A stretch of DNA of 6,049 nt from Microcaldota archaeon. GTDB taxonomy: Archaea > Micrarchaeota > Micrarchaeia > Norongarragalinales > Norongarragalinaceae. The DNA lies in contig JACROM010000034.1 of the NCBI GenBank assembly GCA_016214445.1, forward strand, positions 1 to 6,049. The letters run 5' to 3'. The translations under genes were made by a program, and so were the position numbers. Below the pieces are notes generated by a model. It saw only the letters and a program-made list of their open reading frames with translations. It made no database searches and was not told the DNA's origin. Positions 1 through 4,424 of this stretch are shown piece after piece (positions within the stretch are counted from its first letter, which is position 1; every line of letters starts with the position of its first letter).

Positions 1-528
1 AAGGAAACGGTTTCTGGAACAGCCGAAAAGCTTGGATGGAAGTTTGAGACGACGCGAGAACAGCTTGCTGCTTTGTCAGAAAAAATCCGCAAACCCTTAC
101 ACGATGCCGTAAATGCGTATGACTCTTCAAGACACGGCCCTTTTTCGGACGTCTTTCTGAACGAGAAGTTTATCCCCCAGCTGAAAGGCGCGCTGTTGAA
201 GCTGAAGAATGAATCGGAACAAGACGCCGCGGGTTATTCCGACGATGACCGGGAACTTGCTTTGCGGGCCAATAAAAGTCAAGACGCCTTCGTTGAACTT
301 ACGGGGAGGATGCAGCCTCTTCTTAGCTCGCTTATTTCCAAAAGACGATGGCCAAGGACTTTTTCGAGAGCGGACAGACAACAAGAAGCTACTGCGGGCC
401 TCATCTTGGCAGTCAAGGACTTCGACCCGTCCAGGGGTCGCTTCCGCGCATTTGCAGAGACGGTTGTAGACCGATATCTTGTCGACGCGCTGACCCGCCC
501 GCGGACGCGAAAACGGAACAAGAGTTGA
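1..528 (+). CDS. Sigma-70 region 2-like protein, 5' end cut by window
   Basis: The frame is open from base 1 to a TGA at 526-528, giving 175 visible residues; the true start lies outside the window, so the TTG at 73 need not be the start. Visible residues about 85-170 resemble sigma-70 region 2: a helix like 'ELTGRMQPLLSSLISKR', then 'ADRQQEATAGLILAVKDF', then 'DPSRGRFRAFAE' and a basic end. This is the order of regions 2.1-2.4 in sigma factors such as SigH, where the region binds RNA polymerase beta-prime and the -10 element. No region 4 follows; the protein stops after 'TRKRNKS'. Visible residues 8-22 (AEKLGWKFETTREQL) look like a helix-turn-helix, which would place a region-4-like element before region 2. 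The next gene is convergent, 75 bases away. The resemblance is by eye; in an archaeon such a protein would be unusual and perhaps acquired. An early stop by frameshift cannot be excluded. Confidence 0.6.
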   Translation, partial: KETVSGTAEKLGWKFETTREQLAALSEKIRKPLHDAVNAYDSSRHGPFSDVFLNEKFIPQLKGALLKLKNESEQDAAGYSDDDRELALRANKSQDAFVELTGRMQPLLSSLISKRRWPRTFSRADRQQEATAGLILAVKDFDPSRGRFRAFAETVVDRYLVDALTRPRTRKRNKS

Positions 529-603
529 GGTCGGCGGGAGCTTTGGAAAGAAAGGGGCGACCCGCAGAAGCCGCCTGCGACTATAAGGTATGAGTGACAT
601 CTC

Positions 604-1083
604 TTAAAGAGGAATTCGTGTTCTCGTCCTCTCTAGGTCTTCCTGTTTTTCCCGCAGTTTCTCTTTAAGCGACTTCAGCTTTTCCGCTTCTTTAGTGAAC
701 GCGAATAACCTCCAACCTGCGCCGCTAGTTCGTTCATGTGCTTCCATTGTGGCGCGAATTTGCTTCTCGCGTCTGTTAATTTCTCCGCGTACGATTCCTA
801 ACAACTCCAACATCGAACCGTACTTGGCGCGTTTTTCGTCCACTCTGTTTAATATGTCTGCGGCAAGTTTGTCGCGAGGTTCTACGACTATGTTTGTGTG
901 CAGGTATGCTGCCCTCTCTTGCTTTCCATCAGGAGAAGCCGGCCACACTTCTTTGAAAACTGGGCCCTCTTGCTTTATTGCGCTGGCTTTGTCCCACAAC
1001 GGCGTGCCCGGATAAGCTATAACGTGCGGTTCGCAGAGAACTGTATGCGGCCTTCGCTTTCCTTGTGCAGTTTGGCGGCCCAA
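604..1083 (-). CDS. C-terminal part of the radical SAM protein (shifted frame)
   Basis: This open frame holds the C-terminal part of the upstream radical SAM gene. The apparent TTG start at 1083 and the first 20 residues are a shadow of the first frame; meaningful sequence begins at V21 (base 1023). 'YPGTPLW' at residues 24-30 is the motif that normally follows the last strands of the radical SAM barrel in B12-binding radical SAM proteins. 'AAYLHTNIVVEPRDKLAADILNRV' then resembles the short C-terminal linker seen in these proteins. Residues 98-155 are rich in Lys, Glu and Arg, with leucine spacing that suggests a coiled coil. It is unlikely to be a gene in its own right: the frame is closed upstream by a TGA at 1119-1117, there is no ribosome binding site, and the sequence starts in mid-fold. 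Confidence 0.75.
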   Translation of the reverse strand: MGRQTAQGKRRPHTVLCEPHVIAYPGTPLWDKASAIKQEGPVFKEVWPASPDGKQERAAYLHTNIVVEPRDKLAADILNRVDEKRAKYGSMLELLGIVRGEINRREKQIRATMEAHERTSGAGWRLFAFTKEAEKLKSLKEKLREKQEDLERTRTRIPL

Positions 1084-2201
1084 TAGCCGTTTTCCATTAT
1101 GTCCTCTGTATGCGTGTCATCTCCTCCGAGTATTATGAATGCGCCGGCATCCATGCCATTTCTTGCTGTGCCGCGAAGCAGGTCAATTGCTTCCTCCGTC
1201 GTGTGCGGTGGTTTTCCGAGATTTTCCCTTTCCTTTTCAACGAAGTTTTCAAGCCCAAATTCTATCCTCGTCCAGTTAGCTTCTTTCAGCTTTTTCAGCA
1301 GTTTCAAGTCCGGTGTTCTTTCTCCAACTTTTCCCACCGTCAGCATGGAGGGTATTGTAGCCTGCATTGTGAACGAAAATCGCTGGTGTAACCTGTTCTT
1401 TCTTATCAGGCCAACAAGCTCTTCGAGCCTTTTGCGGCTAAGGGCAAAAGTATCGTCTGCGAAGGTTACGACTTTTTTTTCAGGGTGTTTTAACGCTATT
1501 TCCTTTAGTTCCTGTATTATTGTCCGTGGACTTTTTGCGCGCCACTTGTTTCCATGGGGCTTCGTGCAGAAAATGCATGCGTTCGGGCAACCGCGAGAAG
1601 TAGATACCGTCATCCATTCTGCATTGTCGCGTTCAAGTAGCCCGTAGTTCAGCTTTAGTGTGTTCATCTGTTTCTCTTCGAGCCGGTCGCCAGGCAGCTT
1701 GGCTGGGTGAAACTTTCCCAAATGCAGCAGGCTTGTGCCCCTTTTTTCTTCTAGTTTTTTGGCTTGTTCATCAGTAAGCTTTCCTGCAGGCGTAGTGCCG
1801 ATTATTTCAACAAGCTCTTTGAACGTGTAATCCGCTTCGCCTTCAATGGTGGCCGTGCCGGAAGAATGCCGAAGTATGCGCTCGTTTATTTCTGGCACGA
1901 GTATGCATGGCCCGCCGAAAACAACGTGTGCATCCATGCAGGCCTTCTTCGCTTCATTGGCGTACCCGATTGCGTTTGCTTCGTTGCCAAAGTGCATGGA
2001 TACGCCGATTATGTGTGGTTTGAAACTCGCGGCTTCGTTTCTTACGCGCATTGCTGAAGCATCTGAAGGCAAAATCTTGACTTCTGCCTTTCCTTTGATT
2101 GCGGCTGCTAAGTGCAGGAGGCCGGGCGGCTGGAATTTGCGCTCGTCCTGTGAAGGAGAGATAAGCAGTATTCTCGGTTTTTCAATATTTCTCCGAACCA
2201 T
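604..2201 (-). pseudogene. B12-binding-type radical SAM protein, split by a -1 frameshift
   Basis: The first part (2201-1017, 394 residues, ATG start) has an N-terminal Rossmann-like domain at residues 10-135, with 'KPHIIGVSMHFG', 'VVFGGPCILVPE' and 'GEADYTFKELVE', typical of B12-binding domains but without the DxHxxG cobalamin motif. A radical SAM core follows, with the 4Fe-4S motif CxxxCxxC at C205, C209 and C212, 'FADDTF' at 247-252, 'IEFGLEN' at 313-319 and a glycine-rich turn near 358. It ends early at a TAG (1019-1017). The family's usual continuation, 'VIAYPGTPLW', lies in the -1 frame from 1023 and runs to a TAA at 604-606, adding about 139 residues with a basic, coiled-coil-like tail. 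One extra G after 1023 would join the two parts into a protein of about 530 residues. The break may be a sequencing error, a real mutation or, less likely, programmed frameshifting. The substrate is unknown. Confidence 0.8.
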
Positions 2202-2225
2202 TATAGAGAACTTTGATTATCCCTT

Positions 2226-2241
2226 GTTTTTAACTTTTCTT
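2226..2241 (-). promoter_or_regulatory. Candidate archaeal promoter of the radical SAM gene
   Basis: On the minus strand the sequence reads AAGAAAAGTTAAAAAC, with an A-rich stretch like a BRE followed by a TTAAAAA box centred near 2230. A start site about 26 bases further on would fall near 2204, almost at the ATG (2201), implying a leaderless mRNA. No Shine-Dalgarno sequence precedes that ATG, which agrees. The box is a weak TATA match. Confidence 0.35.
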
Positions 2242-2281
2242 TAGCACCGCGAAAAAAGTTAACGCTCCAAAACGCCAGGGT

Positions 2282-2335
2282 ACTCGTGGTGAGTTGTCGT
2301 TGTGGTTTGTCAACGACAACCCCGACCTGTTGGGG
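2282..2335 (+). repeat. Three adjacent inverted repeats (possible hairpins)
   Basis: Three inverted repeats follow one another with almost no spacing. The first is ACTC/GAGT (2282-2285 and 2291-2294). The second is a perfect 10-base pair of arms, GTTGTCGTTG (2293-2302) and CAACGACAAC (2311-2320), with an 8-base loop. The third is CCCCG/TGGGG (2320-2324 and 2331-2335, one G-T pair) with a 6-base loop. Neighbours share one or two bases at their edges. No long T run follows, so a bacterial-type terminator is unlikely. They could be protein-binding palindromes or part of a small RNA; only the middle one is clearly beyond chance. Confidence 0.5.
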
Positions 2336-2461
2336 ACGTTTCTAATAGCTGATTGCAAAAATAATCATACTTCGATTACCTCGTAAAGGGCGAGTTAAGA
2401 AGTACGGATATTTTCGTTATGCGCTATAAGAGACTTTCAACAGAACCGAGTAATCACGTCG

Positions 2462-2469
2462 TTTATATA
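2462..2469 (+). promoter_or_regulatory. TATA box of the toxin-antitoxin operon
   Basis: TTTATATA is a close match to the archaeal box A. About 25 bases downstream of its centre the start site would fall near 2490, inside the palindrome at 2476-2494 and about 15 bases before the ATG at 2506. It is the best promoter match in the window. Confidence 0.65.
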
Positions 2470-2475
2470 GTGTTT

Positions 2476-2494
2476 TATGCACTGTTAGTGCATA
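2476..2494 (+). promoter_or_regulatory. Palindromic candidate operator at the TA start site
   Basis: TATGCACT (2476-2483) and AGTGCATA (2487-2494) form a perfect 8-base inverted repeat around GTT. The half-site core is echoed in ATGCAT (2499-2504), which overlaps the ribosome binding site AGGTGAT (2494-2500). The position between TATA box and start codon fits an autoregulatory site for the ribbon-helix-helix antitoxin encoded next: binding there would block polymerase or ribosome access. That role is inferred from how such TA operons are usually regulated. Confidence 0.55.
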
Positions 2495-2505
2495 GGTGAT
2501 GCATT

Positions 2506-2754
2506 ATGCGTACTACGTTGGCGTTTGAAGGCGTTCCCGTCTTAATTCTAGATAAGGCAGTAGAGATAGGCTTGGCTAAATCCAAAACCGATGCTCTACG
2601 CATGGGTATTTTCGCCTTGAACCGAGAGTACCATCTGGTTGATGATGTAGAACTTGAAATGGTCGGTCGCAAAATCGAAGAAGAGAAAGCGGAAATGAAG
2701 CGGAAAGGTTTGGAATACCTTCCCAAGGAAAAGGCCCTTGCGAAGTACCGGTGA
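2506..2754 (+). CDS. Ribbon-helix-helix-like antitoxin of a RelE-type TA pair
   Basis: This is an 82-residue protein with an ATG start preceded by a full ribosome binding site (AGGTGAT, 2494-2500, 5-base spacing). Residues 1-43 fit a ribbon-helix-helix DNA-binding domain: a short strand 'RTTLAF', helix A around 'ILDKAVEIGLA', then 'SKTDALRMGIFAL' as helix B. Residues 46-82 are charged and helical ('ELEMVGRKIEEEKAEMKRK', ending 'LPKEKALAKYR'), as expected of the toxin-wrapping tail of an antitoxin. The stop (2752-2754) lies inside the ribosome binding site of the next gene, so translation of the pair is probably coupled with antitoxin first. The protein should neutralise the RelE-like toxin and, as a complex, repress its own promoter through the palindrome just upstream. 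The exact family is not certain. Confidence 0.75.
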   Translation: MRTTLAFEGVPVLILDKAVEIGLAKSKTDALRMGIFALNREYHLVDDVELEMVGRKIEEEKAEMKRKGLEYLPKEKALAKYR

Positions 2755-2760
2755 TTCTTT

Positions 2761-3042
2761 TTGGACTTAACACCTTGGAACGTAGAATTCAAGCCGGGCT
2801 GGGACAAGCACTTCAGCAACTTTGACAAGCATGTTCGGGGCATGATAATTAAAAAACTCGACCAAATGGAGCAGCCAATTGTCGGCCGCGGTTTGCGTTC
2901 CTCTGTTTACCGTGTCGAAGAAGTCGGTCAGTACCGGATCGCTTTTGAACAGGATGAAAAGTCCCGGACAAAATTCGTTCATTTTGTCGGTAACCACAAA
3001 CAGTATGCACGATGGTACAAATCGTTAAGCAAGCTGAAGTGA
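2761..3042 (+). CDS. RelE/ParE-superfamily toxin
   Basis: This is a 93-residue protein with a TTG start; the site GGTGAT (2750-2755) lies 5 bases before it and overlaps the antitoxin stop, which fixes the start. The pattern is that of RelE/ParE folds: an N-terminal strand 'WNVEFKPGWDKHF', two helices through 'KHVRGMIIKKLDQM', 'GRGLRSSVYRVEEVGQYRIAFE' (42-63) and a final strand with 'KFVHFVGNHKQYARWY' (71-86). Basic and aromatic candidates for the mRNA-cleaving site are R51, R59, H79, K80, Y82 and R84. RelE toxins cut mRNA in the ribosomal A site, whereas ParE types act on gyrase; the conserved basic C-terminal strand and an archaeal setting favour the RelE mode. The length is normal and nothing is visibly broken. 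The stop is only 2 bases from that of the convergent nucleotidyltransferase gene. Confidence 0.85.
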   Translation: MDLTPWNVEFKPGWDKHFSNFDKHVRGMIIKKLDQMEQPIVGRGLRSSVYRVEEVGQYRIAFEQDEKSRTKFVHFVGNHKQYARWYKSLSKLK

Positions 3043-3044
3043 AT

Positions 3045-3326
3045 TCACAGTATCGAAACCTCTTCGGAGAGTATCCTTTCCCTCAAGGCCGGTTTTATCG
3101 TGCCGTATTCAACCAGGTCGACTTTCCTGTCCAGTTTTTTCTCCAGTTCCTGCTTGAGGCCTATGAACTGCAGCAAACCAACGCTCGGCCCAAGCTCGAC
3201 GAGGATATCGACATCGCTTCCTTTTTTGGCCTTGTTTTTTGCAGTGGATCCAAAAATCGCCGCGCGCTTGACCGGGTGTTGCCTCATGACTGCAATGATT
3301 TTTTCCCTTATTTTTTCAATGTCCAC
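3045..3326 (-). CDS. Minimal nucleotidyltransferase (MntA-type), no HEPN partner nearby
   Basis: This is a 93-residue protein of the MNT family in the DNA polymerase beta nucleotidyltransferase fold. 'AAIFGSTAKNKAKKGSDVDILVEL' (residues 22-45) gives the full GSx10DxD motif with G26, S27, D38 and D40; D70 in 'KVDLVEY' is the third metal-binding acidic residue. The active site therefore looks intact. In HEPN-MNT pairs such proteins are antitoxins that modify the HEPN toxin, in the best-studied case by adding AMP to a tyrosine. No HEPN gene adjoins it here: upstream is a flavodoxin-like gene and downstream is the convergent RelE toxin. The start is a GTG preceded by AGGCGAT, a one-mismatch ribosome binding site. 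The same frame stays open upstream through a lysine-rich stretch but has no ATG, GTG or TTG there. Confidence 0.85.
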   Translation of the reverse strand: MDIEKIREKIIAVMRQHPVKRAAIFGSTAKNKAKKGSDVDILVELGPSVGLLQFIGLKQELEKKLDRKVDLVEYGTIKPALRERILSEEVSIL

Positions 3327-3370
3327 TCGAATCGCCTTTCCAAACCTTAATAGTTCTTGCGTGCGGTGCC

Positions 3371-3393
3371 TTTTCTTCCTTTCTTTTTTTTTT
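3371..3393 (+). other. Polypyrimidine tract with a T10 run
   Basis: This is a 23-base run of only C and T, ending in ten T (3384-3393), between the flavodoxin-like stop and the nucleotidyltransferase start. On the strand on which these two genes are transcribed it reads as purines, so it is not a terminator for the flavodoxin-like gene. It could stop rightward read-through from the toxin operon, but it lies about 330 bases beyond that stop. The homopolymer is also a likely place for assembly error. Confidence 0.4.
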
Positions 3394-3406
3394 GCAGTCT
3401 GTGGTT

Positions 3407-3889
3407 TTACTTCAAGTACCCCTTGATCTTCGCCTTCTCGCTTTCCTTGCCGTATTCGAGGTTGAAATGGTTGTTCAGGGTGCGCTCCGCGAAGCCCCTC
3501 GCCCTGATGAGGTCCTCTTCCTTCACCGAGCCCATCCCGAGCGAAGCGAGGAAACCAGTCAGTTTGGCTGAAAAAGTGTTCTTGACCTGCGCATGCACAT
3601 CTTCGGCTTTCTTCAGCAGGTCGTCCATCACTTTCTTGTTCGTGAAGGTGGCGACGAAAAACAACGCTATTGGCTTGCTCTTGAGTTTTTCGAAGTAGGC
3701 GGTTGTTTTCGGGTCGAGCTGGTTGCCGAGCTTGGAGCCGAAAAAGACGAAGTCGTATCCGGCGTAATCCTTCTCTTTGCCCGCCTCAACTACATCCACC
3801 TCAAACTTCACTTCTTTCGCGCCTTCCGCGACCGCTTCCGCTACCTTCTTCATCCATTCGTCGGCGGTGTAAAGTACGAGGGCTTTCAT
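3407..3889 (-). CDS. Divergent flavodoxin-fold protein
   Basis: This is a 160-residue protein from the ATG at 3889; a GTG directly before it is the alternative start. The pattern of alternating strands and helices fits a flavodoxin: 'MKALVLYTAD', helix 'WMKKVAEAVAEGA', strand 'KFEVDVVEA', 'YDFVFFGSKLG' (45-55), 'FEKLKSKPIALFFVATFT' (66-83) and a charged helical C-terminus. The phosphate-binding loop of typical flavodoxins (T/S-x-T-G-x-T after strand 1) is missing; 'YTADEW' stands there, so FMN binding is doubtful or different. Its length is normal for a single-domain flavodoxin. A TTAATTAAG-type box sits 26 bases before the ATG, suggesting a leaderless transcript. The nucleotidyltransferase follows 80 bases downstream on the same strand and may be co-transcribed. 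No redox partner is visible. Confidence 0.7.
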   Translation of the reverse strand: MKALVLYTADEWMKKVAEAVAEGAKEVKFEVDVVEAGKEKDYAGYDFVFFGSKLGNQLDPKTTAYFEKLKSKPIALFFVATFTNKKVMDDLLKKAEDVHAQVKNTFSAKLTGFLASLGMGSVKEEDLIRARGFAERTLNNHFNLEYGKESEKAKIKGYLK

Positions 3890-3910
3890 CACAAACCTTA
3901 CGACATTACG

Positions 3911-3919
3911 TTAATTAAG
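3911..3919 (-). promoter_or_regulatory. TATA-like box of the flavodoxin-like gene
   Basis: The minus strand reads CTTAATTAA, centred on 3915. Counting 26 bases downstream lands on the A of the ATG at 3889, which fits a leaderless archaeal promoter. Confidence 0.45.
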
Positions 3920-3967
3920 ATTTCGCGGGGTCGCAATATGCTTGTCCGAATAAATGATTCAGCGCGA

Positions 3968-4065
3968 GCCAACTTTGGCGAAACCGATTGTTTTCATCGG
4001 AAAACAATCGGAAAGCCCCCCAACACCGTCAAACTTTGTTTGACGGGGGTACTGGCAGTGACCCC
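3968..4065. repeat. Cluster of four inverted repeats
   Basis: Four inverted repeats lie in 98 bases. The first is GCCAA/TTGGC (3968-3979). The second has perfect 12-base arms CCGATTGTTTTC (3984-3995) and GAAAACAATCGG (4000-4011) around ATCG. The third has perfect 9-base arms CCGTCAAAC (4026-4034) and GTTTGACGG (4038-4046) around TTT. The fourth is GGGGTACTG (4046-4054) against CAGT-G-ACCCC (4056-4065), with one bulged G. They sit between two divergent promoters and outside both predicted leaders. Possible roles are a set of operators or a small structured RNA; the box GAATAAATG (3948-3956) would start such an RNA near 3978. Confidence 0.65.
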
Positions 4066-4071
4066 GAACAG

Positions 4072-4079
4072 CTTTTATT
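4072..4079 (+). promoter_or_regulatory. TATA-like box of the small membrane protein gene
   Basis: CTTTTATT, centred at 4076, predicts a start near 4102, seven bases before the ATG at 4109. No ribosome binding site precedes that ATG, as expected for a very short leader. The fourth inverted repeat ends seven bases upstream, where TFB or a regulator would bind. Confidence 0.45.
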
Positions 4080-4108
4080 GGTTGGCGGAATAATCCCAAC
4101 TGACCACA

Positions 4109-4423
4109 ATGAAGCTGAACCTGCCGCGCATCGTGAGCATAAAGAACGGGACACAGACTACGCTTACGGGCAAGCAAAACTCTTACCTTAGCATCGCGGC
4201 CTTGGAAGCGCAGTCCATGGTGACCGACCACGAAGTGATGCTGTTGCTCTTGTGGGCGCTTATTTCGCCTGCTGCAGGGCTCGCCTACCTAGTGTGGAAG
4301 AAATACGACCGGCTCAGGCTTTTGGCAATACCACTGTTTCTTGCCGCTGCGGTGCAGTTCACGGGCCAGTGGGGAGGCATGCTGTGGGTGCTGCAAAGGT
4401 TCTTCAACATGCAAATAGGCTGA
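4109..4423 (+). CDS. Small membrane protein with two predicted helices
   Basis: This is a 104-residue protein of unrecognised family. Residues 1-40 are polar and may lie outside the membrane. Residues 43-63 (ending 'SPAAGLAYLVW') and about 70-97, around 'LLAIPLFLAAAVQF' and 'GGMLWVL', are strongly hydrophobic and separated by the basic turn 'KKYDRLR'. By the positive-inside rule this turn should be cytoplasmic, placing both ends outside. The ATG at 4109 is favoured by the TATA-like box 33 bases upstream; a downstream ATG at residue 37 or 44 would remove the polar N-terminus. The stop is one base from that of the convergent slipin gene. No function can be assigned; the setting beside the inverted-repeat cluster suggests tight control. 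Confidence 0.6.
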   Translation: MKLNLPRIVSIKNGTQTTLTGKQNSYLSIAALEAQSMVTDHEVMLLLLWALISPAAGLAYLVWKKYDRLRLLAIPLFLAAAVQFTGQWGGMLWVLQRFFNMQIG

Positions 4424-4424
4424 A

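Larger units (their letters stand above)
2202..2505. other. 304-base divergent intergenic region
   Basis: No coding frame with credible protein features was found here. It holds the radical SAM promoter at its left end, three adjacent inverted repeats at 2282-2335, a minor CTCG/CGAG repeat at 2380-2394, and the promoter, palindrome and ribosome binding site of the toxin-antitoxin operon at its right end. The stretch 2336-2455 shows nothing else recognisable. Confidence 0.7.

Noticed and set aside
529..593. Frame continuing past the sigma-like stop with 'ELRSAGALERKGRPAEAACDYKV'
   Set aside because: It has a TPR-like look, but it is only 23 residues in a different frame and adds nothing expected of a sigma factor; too short to support a frameshift.
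601..611. CTCTT-A-AAGAG palindrome at the radical SAM stop
   Set aside because: Very short with a one-base centre, and it overlaps the stop codon; not convincing as a terminator.
1099..1647. Long plus-strand open frame opposite the radical SAM gene
   Set aside because: Serine/phenylalanine-rich composition typical of an antisense shadow; the minus strand has the clear motifs.
3948..4102. C/D-box guide RNA (TGATT-like C box, CTGA D box)
   Set aside because: The boxes are imperfect and too far apart, and the strong hairpins between them do not fit a C/D guide.
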